DNA of 64,000 bases from Xenopus tropicalis (GCF_000004195.4 NC_030678.2:132647104-132711103), one strand, 5' to 3'; shown: positions 8,604 to 21,413, counted from the first letter of the stretch. The notes: generated from the sequence alone by a model not told the origin. Made by a program: numbers and translations.

Positions 8604-11600
8604 TATATTTGCATTGTAAGAACCATAATTGTTATAAAAATGAGTTCAAAGTGCTACAGAACTTACTGATGCTATTTAAATAAACCATAATTAAACATGT
8701 ATTTATATTTTTTTATTGCTTTTTTGAGTCTTCAGTGTGACATACAGTGTCACTAACAAGCAGGTGCATCCATACATGCAGGTGCTTGCCACACAAGTGA
8801 TTAGGCTGCACTTTTGTAGTGTTTTTAATTCCCACCTATTGAGCTGCTAACTGCCTGGGTAATGAAATGGTTTGAAAGTTCCATGTGACTCTGACCTTAA
8901 TGGATTTATGCTTGTGTGTATACACTGTACAGTGAAAAGTATCCAGACTTTGGCAATAATAATTACACTCTATCTAAAATGACATTCTCAGTGTCATTGA
9001 GTTCTAGGCTTTCTACAGAAGCAGTGGCAGCACAAGAACTATTTGTAGAGAACATCGGGTGTTTATAGTTATCTGAGGCAAAAAAACTTATGTGCAGTGT
9101 CCGGTGCTGGCTGGAGTCGTTGGCACCACTATTGGACCACATCAGAGTAATTGATGTCATTTTATAATCTAATGGAAAAGTTTAATTTTGGTAGATGGAA
9201 AACACTACCTGCTGGTATGCATACGGCTGACCATAAAGTTTGTTAGAGGAGGAATAATAGTCTAGGGCTGTTTGGGGTAAGGGATCCCGCTTCCAATGAA
9301 AACAAACCGTTAACCAATAGTGTACTGACATTTTTGTCAATGCTGTTTTTCTATTTTCTGGCAACAGATTGTGGTAAGCCCACAAAACACCTTGGGATGA
9401 ATTAGAATGCAGACTACGGACTGTTTTACCCATTTTTATTACATATATGTTTTATCTTCCTGTAATAATGATAATTTATTGAACATAAAAACACAAACCA
9501 CAATACGGTCCATGTTCAATAATTTACCATATTAATGGTGTATTGGGTGCATTTCTTACAAGGATGCACATCCGTTGGCATATGGAGCCAAGGAAGTAAA
9601 CTGCATTAAAACAGCATACAAACTTCCTGATTCTTTTTGTTCAATCTTACCGCCCAGCTCATTCTGCTTTGTCTCTCCGATTCCATTGTTGTCTGTATTT
9701 ATGGTGTTTTTAAAATGCCACATAAACGTGCTGAATATTGAAATAACTGTAAAATATACTTATTTTCCTGCTCAAACTGTTGTACTGCCATTACACTGCA
9801 TTGAAACAGATTCATGTGGAACATAAAAGAGAAATTAAATAAAAGAGAAGGAGAGAGGGAAGCACATCAATAATGTGTTCTGGAAGTTGTCATTCTACTC
9901 CTGTGACCTAAGTTACCATAAGGCTGATTCAGTGTAAGGTTAAGTTTTTAAACAGTTATCTGAAATATTTATTATTATTGTTATTATATTAAAATATTTA
10001 ATATAAAAATAGTCACATTTAAGTCTAATATGAACCTTTGTCCTCTGTTGATTTTCTATTCTCACAGCAATTCTTATATTCATTAGTAGGAAATAACTAC
10101 CATGAATTCACTGAAATTTGTTGTTGCCCTTTCTTCAGAAAATTATGCACCAAGACTCAAGGTGATCACATGAAAGGAAATTATGTTAAAAGTATTATAC
10201 ATACAGTATTTACTTAGTCAAAAATGGTCTTTTGACAAAGTAAATGTAAACAATGGAAATCCTGAACCTCTCAAATAAAATATCGTAAATGGTATTGTTC
10301 ATTGTCTTGATTGTAGCTGAATCTGAGATACCTGCCTAGCATGATGTTTCATTACAAGTAAAACTAACCAACCTAAGGGAGCCCTAAGCCTTCTATAGTA
10401 ATTAAATACCGCTTCTGCATTAGTGATCTTCTCGGCTTGTTTTAAACAGTGAATAAGTAATGAACTAGTTTCTAGTGGTAATATATGAATAGGCTTGTAA
10501 TGCTTGTGCAGAGCATTTCCAAAATCTTTATGTAGCTTTCACTTACGCCCACAAGTAATGCAGACATTGCGTATTACATTTTACATTTGCTGTATTTAAA
10601 TAGCATCTTTTTATACAGCAGAATATACTTACATGGTTCACAGAATAAAATATCAGTCAACACTTCAAGTGATGATACAGAGTATTAATGCCACTTACCA
10701 AAAATTAATCTAAGTAGTGTCATAATTTAGGCTGAATTAAAGCTTTAATGGGTTCTATAGCACTGCCTTGTACAAACATCTCAATGTAGAATCTCTCAAT
10801 GCAAGAGGCTGCCAAGTGATTTATTGGTGGAGCAATTTTCATTGCACTATACCCACTGTGTTCCACGAATAACCAATTGGTTAATCTGTGGAATTTTAAA
10901 TTTTTACTGTTAATTTATGACCTTATTGTTGTTGTAACCCTTACTGTGTACTGACAACATGCCGCATGGCATGGATCAAAGTGAAACCCAGAAATGTATA
11001 AACTACAGCACTGGAACTCTAATCTTACATGCAACACAGCATAGAGTACATGTTGTCGTGAAAAGTACCCACTTCTTTTCAGTATGTTTGCCTTTCCCTT
11101 TCTTGTTTTTTTTAAGGAAATAAAACCTGTCTGTGTACAGGGTATATTTTCCCTTTAACCTTGCAAGCATTCACGTGAAACAAACTATCACCTTGTAAAT
11201 TGGATTACTGATACTTAGATAAAGATTACAAAGCACAGATCACTTTCATTAAAATTGTACTGAAGGAAAACGAGAACAAACATTCTTTTCTACTTTAGTT
11301 ACAAGTCATATCAGTTTCTTAGAGGTATCAGTTTGATAAATAATTCACTTGACTTTAATTTTAGCTGCTATGTATTTGCTATTGTGTTGTCGTAAGCTGA
11401 TATATGAAACAACTAGAAAAGCAAAGAACATGCTCTTCTTACAAATCTTTCACGTCCATTTGGTTTTACAATGGGCAATACACTTGAGCTCACTCAAGTA
11501 ACTTTGTTAAACGGCACATCTAGCTGGATAGTTGCTTCTTAGAAATACCATGCGGCTAATCTATAGCCTAGGGGGGCACAGCAGAACATGTCCTGTTAAG

Positions 11601-13194
11601 TCAGCAGCATTATATACAAATGTTTTAGGGTTTTTTTCTGTCAAAAAGGCAGATGAAACTCATGCTAGAAACAGAGAAGTGTAATATCGCTTACAGTTTA
11701 GCTATAGCCAAACATGATCCACTTCCTATGCATTCTGACTAGGAAGGCCACAGGCTGACCAATCAGATTATATACTGTTTGTCCATTTGTGGCAAGGCTT
11801 AACAAATGGGTTATGGAATGTGAGATCAAGGAAGGCTGGAGTTGTGATCATTGCCGATTATTCACTCTGTTTATATAAATTATACTTTTTTGTACAAACT
11901 AAAAATACAATTAAGACCCTAAATCAGCACAGAGCTACCTTTATTTTAAATTTATAATAATAATAATTGTATTTTAGTTTATGACATGCTATATTTGTAT
12001 TTAGAGAATTAATGTTAGAAAAAGTTTTTCCCTAAAACCCACACACATTACTGCTGACTGTCTGGGCACATAATATAATTCATTTTTTTCTGTGGCTAGC
12101 AGTCAAAACTGTGGCACAGCTATTTCTGCTTTTGAAAAGCCACTTTCCTGTAAATGATACTGAAAGATAAAATCTTGCATCTTCTTTTCTTATTTGATCA
12201 TTGGTAGAAATGGTGGAACAGCTATTTTAGATTTTTCATAGCCCATTGCTGTAAACAGTTCTGAAAGGTAAACTATTGCTAAAGTACACATTCTATGTGA
12301 AGTGTACTTTGTCAAATTCTTTAGTGCTTTAGAAAGATTATACATTGTGCACATCAGTCACTTCACAAGTGGAGCTTACAATAGTAATAGTAAACTGTAA
12401 AGTGCATAAGTCAGGGAAGATAACACCTATATACAAGTACATAAATTAGAGAATCCCCTCCAATTAAGAATGGAATTTATGATACAAGATCCTATCCTAA
12501 TGTTATTTGTGACCATCTCCCTGCTTCCCAATTTCCCTGCAGCATTATATCCATAGCAACAATTTATCTTTCTGTCAGGTTTAATGTGATCACTTATTTC
12601 TGCACACCAAGAAACAACTAAAAAAAAGCAATTTGAATCTGTAACTGTGCAGATTTTACATGGCTTTAAACAGAACTGTGTATATCATGGGCAGCTCCCT
12701 ATGTTTTGACTGCTGAGCAAAAGTATCTGTAAGTCAAATACTTGTGCGACATAGTCTATAATGTTTCAGGGTGGCCATTCATTTTTACTGAGGTACAGCT
12801 AGTGGAGATTATAGGGGTAATTTACAAACAGAAGGGCAGTGTGCTCACTGCCTTTCTGATTTGTAAAATTAACGTAGGTCTCTGCACTCCATTTTGGCAC
12901 ATAGGATTTCCCCTACTTGTAAGTACCTGTGCCTGCCACCCCCTTTCACATCTGAATGATTTGAAAGTTTGGGAGTGATGACACAGACCACAATGGGACC
13001 ATGTACTTGCCACTTGCTCTATGGCAAACTGTAAGAACAGGGCTGGACAGAGCCCGCTGACCGTGTGCTTTGCACCTTGTGCTGGGTGGGTGAGGAGCAC
13101 AGACAGACCCAGGGAAGCAATACTTTCTGCGTGAGCAATAAGTGGCAAACTCTTATGCTTCACGGGCCTAAGTAAAATAAACCTTATTACTTTC
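8604..13194. other. Repeat-poor part of dgkh intron 1; no gene recognised
   Basis: It is AT-rich, non-repetitive sequence. Frames of 65-83 codons (8963-9160 minus, 9182-9433 minus, 9575-9826 plus) have no recognisable domains or splice context. It is the longest stretch of intron 1 in which I recognise no transposon ends. Confidence 0.45.
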
Positions 13195-13704
13195 TTAAAG
13201 GACAATGAAAGGTTAATATAAATTAAAAGTAAGTCTAAAGGCATTCTTTTTAAGTACTTACTGCATATGTAAATTCCCAGATCCCTGCTTGCTTCTCTGA
13301 GATATGGTGCTGGCAGCCTACAGCAGTGTGAAGACTACAGTGACATCACTGAAACCTCTCTTCCCTTCCTGTAGGCTGCCAGCGGCAGACTTCCTATTCT
13401 CTGAGCATGTGTGTAACTTGATCCTGTCTCCTGTTCTGAGCTACACATGCCCACCAGCCAATCAGAAGCTGATCTGGCAGAGGGAAGGGGGGGGAGGGAA
13501 TGAAACACATGTGCAGTATGAAGCAAGGAGGGAAAGGAAGGGAGAATACCTTTTTAGAGATGGCTGCCTGTTCTAGAAAATGTGAAGTAAGTGTGACTGA
13601 GTAAATATTTGATTAGGTGAGCCAAAAGTGTGGCGTTTTTACTAAACAATAGGAGGACTATTGGGCAGTATGCTTTTTAAATTTTGACTTGCATTCTCCT
13701 TTAA
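13195..13704. mobile_element. T2-like MITE with TTAA ends (510 bp)
   Basis: It starts TTAAAGGACAATGAAAGG and ends GCATTCTCCTTTAA, inverted termini matching the TTAAAGGRR end of frog T2 MITEs with TTAA on both sides. The interior is GC-richer than its surroundings. The frames 12822-13244 and 13304-13576 overlap or lie within it and are not genes. Confidence 0.75.
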
Positions 13705-13790
13705 CAGTCATATGTTTTCATGGTTGTGGTAGGTTGCTCTTCTGCCTCAGCAGTTTTGCTCTTCTACCTCAGCAGTTTTATTATAGGGGT

Positions 13791-14035
13791 AGTTCATCAA
13801 TCCATTAGGTTGCAGTATGTAATAGAAAGGCCATTTATAGGCAACTTTTCAATTGACCCTCAACTATTTTTGTAAGACTACTTTTTTACTATTTATCTTT
13901 CTGTTCAGGTCCTCTCCTAATTATATACCAGTCTCTCATCCCAACCACTCACTGGTTACTAAGGCAGTTCAGACCCTAGCAACCAGTTGCTGAAATTCCA
14001 AACTGGAGACTGTTGAACAAAAAAGGGGCAGATTA
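13791..14035 (-). mobile_element. T2-like MITE fragment, inverted
   Basis: Read on the minus strand it shows the same landmarks as 8310-8603 and 60838-61357 (CTCCAGTTTGGAATTTCAGCA, CTGGTTGCTAGGG, then a tail resembling AACTACCCC). Both ends are decayed. Confidence 0.5.
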
Positions 14036-14845
14036 ACGAATACTTGAGCAAACATAAAGGAAACCCAGTGTAAAGGTAAAGAACTCATGCAGGGTTTCCA
14101 GGTAAAAAAAATTTTGTTAGTTAAGATGATGGTTTTTCCTTGAGCGGGAAAAGCCTGCTCGGGAAAAAATACTTCAACTTTGTTAGTTTTTTCCCTCAAA
14201 ACCCTGCTTGAGGGTTTTCAAAGTGTCTCAAACAATCATGTTTATGCTTATGTTTTTAAAGCAACCAGAGCCAAAATCATGTAAAGTGGGCAAAATGTGA
14301 ATTCACTGAAAGGTAATATTAATTTTGGATTGTCTTTCCTAAAACATAAAAGGAGATATAAAATCTGGGAGTGCAAGATTGTGTGTATATATTGTAACTT
14401 TCCACTTGAGAGGATATTCTGTTGGTTGTGCATATCTGAGTGTATTATATACACATACATATAAATGTAGTTTGACCAATGATGGGTCTATTAATTTTGT
14501 TAAAGTCGAAGAAAACAAATACATTTTAATAAAAAGTAAATACATTAGAATATTTAGTCTATTCTTGTACAGAAAATAGTCGTTATTGTTTTAAGCTTGG
14601 GTCCCCTGATGTTAAAGGCTCACAACCCTCAACATTCTTGAACATATAAATTAAGGGTTAAGGCATGCTCGTCACCCAAGGTTTAGAAATGGGATTATTG
14701 TCACATTATTTGCAGTTGTTTTCATGTAATCCTAATTACCCCAAGTATGACTCAATGTAAATTGGTTACTTAGCGTTATTCTTTAGAAAATACTTTAAGC
14801 CGATGCATGTGGAACATCTGTACCACTTATGACATCTCTCTTTAA

Positions 14846-15119
14846 GGGGCGTGGCAGACGGGGAGATTAGTCGCCGCGCAACAAATCTCCCCGAAATGCA
14901 ATCCCACCGGCTTGAATGTAAATTGCCGGTGGGATGGCATATGAGGGGCCCAAATCGCTGAAGTTTCCTTCAAGGCAATTTCAGCAAATCGCTGTGCTGC
15001 GTATGCCATCCCACCGGCGATTTATATTCTTGCCGGTGGGATGGCATTTCGGGGAGATGAGTAGCCTGCGACAATGGAGATTTGCCGCGGGCGACTAATC
15101 TCCCCATCTGTCACAGCCC
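14846..15119. mobile_element. Harbinger-like MITE, GGGCTGTGGCAGACGG family (274 bp)
   Basis: It opens GGGGCGTGGCAGACGGGG and closes CATCTGTCACAGCCC, flanked by TAA (14843-14845, 15120-15122). It has inverted inner arms around GATTAGTCGCC and around CCATCCCACCGGC, the latter present in both orientations. Confidence 0.8.
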
Positions 15120-15122
15120 TAA

Positions 15123-16644
15123 GGGTTCTTAAAAGCTTATCCCCCAATTACCTGAAAGAATGAATGATGCTGTAAAGAAGGTTGCAGTATATTCGGTATA
15201 ACACTAACCAAAAATGTTTTCATGTATTTAGCAAACATTTCCTTCATTTATTGGAGCCAAAATGATTTCAGGAGTCAGGAGATCTGTATAACGTAACCTT
15301 GCATTTGTTGGTTTGATCGCAGTCCTAACTGTAGATGGCAGTGTTATAAATACAAATCTATTTTAATCTCCAAAGAGCATCATTTTATTTTTTCACTATG
15401 TACATCGTAACTAGCCTGCTTTCTAGTACTATGTACATAGTAACTAGCCTGGTTCCTTACAGAAAAGTGAAGGAATGAAATGCTAGAAAAAATGTATCCG
15501 TTTCAAAATGTTGTAGTGTCCTGTTTTAAACAAACTTGGTTATGCCTCAATTTTGGAAGGATGTAAAGGCAATTTCCTTTTGCATTCCTCTCTACTTTGC
15601 CAGGTAGCTATTTACTTTCTGGTGTATGGTAGGAAGTGGGATATACATATAAATTGCTCTAAAAATAATAATTCTTACATTTTGAAGCCTCACACAGCTT
15701 GGGACTCTGTTTGGCGAGACTAAACATAAGTCATAGGTGTGCTATTGGGCTATTTTGGCATCAGTCTGTCTTGGACCCTTTCAGTTCATGTCTGATTCCC
15801 ATAGCATTTACAGGGCAGTAGTGCTAAAATACCTTACTTCTGTTTTGATGTGCTATAGAAATGGTGCAGGGCATTTCATTAAATGCGAACATGTTTTTGA
15901 AAAGATGCTGCATTGGGATTCATAGCAACTGGTGGATTTAATAATAAAAGCAGTAATGCTTAATACTAATCCCCCCATGTTGAGCAGTTCTGTATTGATT
16001 TGGATAGGACAGGGATTCAGGCTTAGGTGTATCATAATTAGACTTGAAAGCTTCCTTGCTGGTTTCATTAAATTTTTAAAATGAAGGGTGAAAGATCATG
16101 ATTCCACCATTCCAACAGAGTTCCAATTCAGTTTAACCACTAAGTTTCATATAACCATTGTTCTTCCCAGGGCATTTTTGCTGGTGCGATCGCCTGGCAC
16201 TTTTTTCTGGCCCTTTTGTACCTGCACCTCATGCACTTGGATAAAATAAAAACTTAACAGAAGCCAGCAGGATTGCACAGTGTATTTGAAAAAGTGCATG
16301 AATCAGTGCTATGAATAGGGCTTGAGCTTAAAATACTTTTTACCTATTGTTTATATTATGAAATACTGTGGATTTTTTTTTATTTCTTATACTAGACAGA
16401 GCAAAATCTAAATGTAGTCAGCAGTCACTCTTGGGAATTTATTGGTTCACATTTATCAATGGCCACGATTAACAGCACAGACAAGCTCTCTGTAAAATAA
16501 ACTGCTCCTTATCTTACAGCGTAACAGTCTGTAGCTGGGGAAATGGTTGGTTTGTTTGGTTGAGATTATTACTGCAATTTTGTTTGGGGTTGCAGCTGAC
16601 CCCTGTGTACTTACTATTTGATGGAAATATATATATATATATAT
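15123..16644. other. Intron sequence, no gene or defined repeat seen
   Basis: Short frames (15737-15925, 15853-16068, 16456-16668) lack any recognisable domain. A (AT)n run lies at about 16628-16645. Confidence 0.4.
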
Positions 16645-16876
16645 AGCAAGAGAATGAGCTGCACACACCAGGACTTGGCAAAAATATAATAAGTTTATTT
16701 AAGAAAAGAGATCCAACGTTTCGAGCACTAACTGTGCTCTTCCTCAGGGAAAAAACCCTGATGGTTTTTTTCCTGAGGAAGAGCACAGTTAGTGCTCGAA
16801 ACGTTGGATCTCTTTTCTTAAATAAACTTATTATATTTTTGCCAAGTCTTGGTGTGTGCAGCTCATTCTCTTGCTT
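16645..16876. repeat. 232-bp palindrome of two Penelope-type pLTR ends
   Basis: The left arm begins TAGCAAGAGAATGAGCTGCA and is repeated inverted at the right (TGCAGCTCATTCTCTTGC), with symmetry centre near 16760. Each arm carries CTGAGGAAGAGCAC, a short loop, GTGCTCGAAACGTTGG (plus strand at 16773-16807; minus strand at 16747-16713). This is the pLTR signature of Penelope-like elements and resembles a hammerhead core (CUGANGA, stem II, GAAA), although one extra A follows CUGAGGA. Inverted pLTR copies are common in Penelope insertions. Confidence 0.7.
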
Positions 16877-16974
16877 TATATTTTTTTGCTAGCACCCTGG
16901 GCATTTGAATTTCAATAGGGTGTGCTCCGTTTGTTCTTGTTGTGTGTATATAATATAATATATATATATATATA

Positions 16975-17140
16975 TATGAGTCCACAGGTATAGCGGTGCA
17001 CACTGGGAATCCTTTAAAAGTTAGCTTTTATTGAACTATATAAAACTTAATACATGGAGAAATAGGTCAACGTTTCGGCCCCCATCTTGGGCCTTTGTCA
17101 AGACCTTAAACATGTAACAACCATCAAAGCTATAAATAGA
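16975..17140 (-). repeat. Penelope-type pLTR end, minus strand
   Basis: On the minus strand it reads CTTGACAAAGGCCC, a loop, GGGGCCGAAACGTTGACC, then a tail with AATAAAAGC. It lies downstream of the minus-strand GIY-YIG frame, where a Penelope-like element carries its terminal repeat. A TA-rich run precedes it. Confidence 0.6.
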
Positions 17141-17345
17141 TAAAAGCACAAACCCACACCCAATGGCACAAGTCATTCCAGTCATGTGTCAAAATTAAAA
17201 GAAAAGAAACCCTGTACCAAGGAGAAAACAATATCAAACACCATAAGGAGAATTATAATGAGCATACCACTGGCCATAAACTCCCATTTATATTCTGGCC
17301 CATCACCTCACATTAAGGGCCCTAGAATCTAAACCCCACAGAGAT

Positions 17346-17768
17346 CTAGCGTTGATTTAAAAAGCAGGAAAAAGAGCAATATTCATTAAGGCCAAAAGGG
17401 GATAATGTATTTAAAGTTTTAATCCAGAATATTTCCCTTTGTAGGAGCAAACGGGAGCGGTCACCCCCCCTCCTGGGTAGGGGAACATGGTCGATTGCAA
17501 TATAACGAAAGGTGGGTAACCTGTGGCCCTGTTCTAAAAAATGTTTTGCCACCGGTTTATTAGTCACCCCATCACGAAATGCTGTACTAATAGCAGAGCG
17601 ATGACCATCCATACGCAGCCTCAACGTTTGATCAGTCTTTCCTATATAGGACAAACCACAGGGACAAGTAATCAAATAAATGACAAAAGATGTAGTACAA
17701 GTGATATGATGTCTTATAGTGAGACGCTTACCCGTATGGGGATGTAAAAAAGTCGCCCCTGGAGTCAT
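17346..17768 (-). pseudogene. Penelope-like element: GIY-YIG endonuclease region
   Basis: The minus-strand frame contains FLHPHTGKRLTIRHHITC, then VIYLITCPCGLSYIGKT and an RMDGH segment. This is the order of the Cys/His linker and GIY-YIG nuclease at the C-terminus of Penelope-like retroelement polyproteins, which nick target DNA for reverse transcription. It overlaps the upstream frame (17728-18339) by about 40 bases in a different phase, so a frameshift separates linker from nuclease. No host gene function is implied. Confidence 0.82.
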
Positions 17769-18337
17769 ATACCGACGAGGTGCAATTGGGGCATTTAAAG
17801 CATCCAGGTTTGTTGCTACGCAACCATGAACCAGATTTCTTTTGGTAACATGCTATCGGGTCACTCTGTACGAAGAGATCACGTAAATTTATACCCCTTT
17901 TGTAGCTAACAAGTGGGGCATTGGGTAATACCTTCTTAAAGGCATGGTCGGCCTGAAGAATATTCCAATTTTTACCAATCGTATTTCTGATGTGGCCAGA
18001 TCTAGAATTAAAGGTAGTACAAAACACCACACCAGGATGTGCCTTGGGACCCCTGCTAGTGAGATTACAGCGAGAGCGAGCCGTTGATAAAGCTTGCGTT
18101 AAAACTGAAACTGGGTAACCCCTTGCTTGAAAGCGCCCCCACATCTCCAGGATTTGGGTTTCCGCTATGCGCTCATCTGAGTTATTCCTCAAAACCCTAC
18201 AAAATTGTGAGATGGGTAGGGATTTTTTAAGGGCTGGAGGGTGACTACTACCAAAGTGGAGAAGCACGTTCTTGTCAGTTGGCTTGCGGAACAACGAGTA
18301 GCCCAACTGGCCACCCGTGGTCCACAGCTCAATGTCC

Positions 18338-18339
<2 letters not shown>
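17728..18339 (-). pseudogene. Penelope-like element: end of reverse transcriptase and linker
   Basis: The minus-strand frame of 203 codons carries SLFRKPTDKNVLLHFGSSHP and a RARGYP-like RFQARGYP segment, typical of the thumb region downstream of the Penelope reverse-transcriptase core. A Cys-rich CFKCPNC motif follows shortly before the nuclease. The catalytic palm (YxDD-type motif) is absent: the copy stops at a (TA)33 run at 18341, so it is 5'-truncated. It continues into 17346-17768 after a frameshift. Confidence 0.8.

Positions 18340-18340
<1 letters not shown>

Positions 18341-18406
<66 letters not shown>
18341..18406. repeat. (TA)33 microsatellite
   Basis: An uninterrupted TA dinucleotide run of 66 bases sits at the 5' truncation point of the minus-strand Penelope-like copy. 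Confidence 0.97.
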
Positions 18407-18408
<2 letters not shown>

Positions 18409-18789
18409 GTACACAAACTGATTCAAGCCCCAGTTAGTTTACCAGCCAAATTGAGACATCCAAGCCCTAATTAAAGATATTAAAGGAATCTGCCATCACA
18501 TCATCAACTGACAGCACATTCCATACTTTTTTGTTGCGTCAAGTGAACATTATAGTGCTCCAGTCTAAAGTCTTGTCATTTTTTTAATTTTGTGTGTTCG
18601 AAAAGATTTTCAGCTCTCTTTCATCATCATCATCTTCATCATCATTATCTTTTGCTCGTACAGGTGTAGTTCCATTTCTTTTGTCCCGTAGGTTTCACAT
18701 CTTTGGACATTTATTAACTCAATAATACCTTTCCTATGGACTACCAAAGATTTTACTTTCTCCTTGTATGTGACATAGTCCTCCCATAG

Positions 18790-18925
18790 GACTCAACCAA
18801 GGCAGCCATTACAACTGCACTAAATATAAGGAATTTCCACAGGGGATTGAATATCGGTCTCTAACATGGGATCCCACATTTAACACTATTCACTCAACCT
18901 CTAGACCAACTCCTCTTAGTGTGAA
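18790..18925 (-). repeat. Possible tRNA-derived SINE fragment
   Basis: On the minus strand there is a box-A-like GTTGGTCTAGAGGTTGAG and, about 55 bases on, a weak box-B-like ATATTCAATCCCC. Spacing and the GGTCTAGAGG motif resemble a tRNA-type head, but no full clover leaf can be drawn by eye. Confidence 0.3.
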
Positions 18926-19109
18926 TGTAAATTCTCCAATCCCTCAGTTTTTCAGTATTATTGATTTTACTATGGGTCTTGTAAGACAAGTGTTGCCTTC
19001 TGAAATAACTGTTTGTTAGTTTCCAGTGAAAGGCTGTAAATGAAGGGTAATACAATAAATGTTAAGTCTGCCCACTTCTAGTAACCCACCGCTCAGATAC
19101 ACAGTTTTC

Positions 19110-19234
19110 AATCGGCAGAAGGAGGTAGAAATCCATTGTTTCTACCTCCTTATCTGCCGTTTCAACCCTGAACGGTTAGTGGCGCATTGTACAATCTTTC
19201 GTGCAACGATCTTTCGCCACGTGTGTGGCCACCT
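19110..19234 (+). mobile_element. Truncated AGGTGGCCATACAC-family MITE (right end)
   Basis: It matches the right third of copies 1 and 2 (CGGCAGAAGGAGGTAGAAATCC, then CGCCACGTGTGTGGCCACCT) and is followed by TTA. The left two thirds are missing. Confidence 0.7.
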
Positions 19235-19237
19235 TTA

Positions 19238-20923
19238 CTTTTTTTCTTGTTTGTTTTCTTTTATCTCTAGATATTGTAAGGGCTTCTCAGTTCTGCTAAT
19301 GGTCAGTAGAAACTGATGGACAAATTCAATTTGCAAATTATATTAAATCCATACAGCAAGAGTGCAGAAACCATGTTCAAATGTCAGTGTACAATCAACG
19401 TTATTTGTTGACAAACTCTAGATGGATATTACAACCTTAATAAAAATCTGCATCCTATGCAGCTGGTTAGTCTGATCTGTTCTCCTATTTGCTTTCTAAC
19501 ATAAGAGCCTCCCTGTTTTGGTCCTTTGCCAGTAATTCTCGGCATGTAGAAACTGGCTGTTTCTTTTGCCTGCTCTATAAAGCACTAGAGTGTTGATATT
19601 CCTTAGAGCTCTGGATTGGTGGCATATGTAAATGTGGAAGCAAGCTATCCTTTTCTGGAATTCCTCCTCACAGACTGTAAATGTTTGCCTTGAGGTAAGT
19701 ATTTAAAATAGTTTTTTGGTTCAGATTAATTACATTTCTCAAAGTTTTTATAATGTGGTAAGTCTGAGATGACTTTAAAAAAGAAACTTTTAAATAAGCA
19801 ATTTATAACAAATAGAGGACTTGAAAATAAACATAAACAGGACCTTTTTTTAGTCACTTATCTTTCTATCTAATTTGTCAGTCATTACATTATTGTTTTA
19901 TTTTTTCCACGCTGCTTAATTTTGAAAATTGCTGTAAAATAAATGAATAACAGAAGGCTGAGGATATGTGCAGATAGGAACTAGGGATTTGGAAACCTGG
20001 ACATATGCAGATTTAAGTAGTTAATTTTAGCTAAAAATTAGTTTAACATTTTTTTTATGAATAAGTAGCTTTTAATAAAATGGGGAAAAAAGCAAATAGT
20101 ACTTTAACAGATTTATAGCTGATCTCCTTATGAACTATACATAACTAAAACAATATGTTTACATTTTTCAGCAACATTGTTTTTGAATTTCCTTCGTTGA
20201 TTGAGAAGCTATATAATGAAGGCAGGTACAAAGGGTCCAGTGCTAAATTAAATGCAAGCTTGTATGTATGTGTAGCCCTCCCTTGTAAAAGATTTTATAT
20301 TTAAGTTCCTACAAGCTCATTGTGGGGAAGACATAGCTCTATGGGGGGCTTCTGCTGTGCTGAGTTTTTTAGTTCTAGGCAAAAGGGACTACTCCTGGTT
20401 GTGAAAATTCTCTCAGCCTTCTTAACTTCATGGCATGAATATAGCATGGAATTGTGCCCAGAGGGTTCACCTCTATGCTAGATTTAGCAATGACCTGTCA
20501 GGCCCAGCACCAGAATAAAGCACGGTAAAAAAAAACCTGTCTGATTTGTAGATACAATCCAATGTCTATTGCCCTTTATCTTGATTATGCTGTTAATTCT
20601 TAAGATCTGTGCATTTAAATCCATAGTTTGAAAAACGTTCCTTGGTAGTTCACGTACTATTATATGTTAATTGTCACCATACAAATGCCTTTTTTGACTT
20701 TTGAAAGAATAAATCACATTATGTTTTCATACAATCCTTACATCTTTATTAATAGTTAAGTCATTTTTGTTGTGCAGTAACTTACAATGTCTACGAAAAG
20801 GAACAGGGAAAAATTGTAGCTGTAACCCCAATGTAGTATTAGTGCACATGCTGCCAGTAAAGCATTAGATCTCCAAATACAATAACACTTAAGATATTAA
20901 AGATTATATCAAACTGTAAATAA
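19238..20923. other. AT-rich intron, no gene or clear repeat
   Basis: I see no coding frame beyond chance and no paired transposon ends here. Confidence 0.4.
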
Positions 20924-20931
20924 AATGTAAT

Positions 20932-21166
20932 CAGGGCCGGAACTAGGGGTAGGCAGAAGAGGCAGCTGCCTAGGGTGCAACGTCTGGGGGCGCCAGGCAG
21001 GAGCCTCTCCTGCCTACCTCCTAGTACACAACGCTTTGCATTGCACGCGCCCCCCCCCTCCGAACTGCGCATGCGTGTCAAAACACACGGGGTGCGCAAT
21101 GTAGGTGCAGGGACGGGGTAGCCGACCGGGTAGTCTAGGGCGCCCAGTCAGCTTGGCCCACCCCTG
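20932..21166. mobile_element. Short hAT-like element with 8-bp target duplication (235 bp)
   Basis: It starts CAGGGCCGGAACTAGGGGT and ends GGCCCACCCCTG. Its flanks are the perfect duplication AATGTAAT (20924-20931, 21167-21174). The GC-rich interior accounts for the frame at 20839-21099, which is not a gene. Confidence 0.85.
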
Positions 21167-21413
21167 AATGTAATTCTTAGATAATTTACAATATAGATTA
21201 TTAAAACATTTACAATGGTTTTAAAGTTCTTTAAAGACATAACTGCTATTAAATCAATAAATTTGTGACTACAGCAGGTCAGTTACCCGCAAAAAAAGCA
21301 GGTACTCTTTGGCTTGTGGTTAGGATTTTTTCGATGTGAGTATAGTTGACTATATTCCTTATTTTATATTATAGTATCTATATTATCAATATTTTACTCC
21401 TTTAAACATTTCT

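Noticed and set aside
8963..9433. Minus-strand frames of 65 and 83 codons
   Set aside because: No recognisable family, no splice context; expected by chance in 64 kb.
18189..18474. Frames with Ile-Tyr runs
   Set aside because: Translation of the (TA)33 microsatellite.
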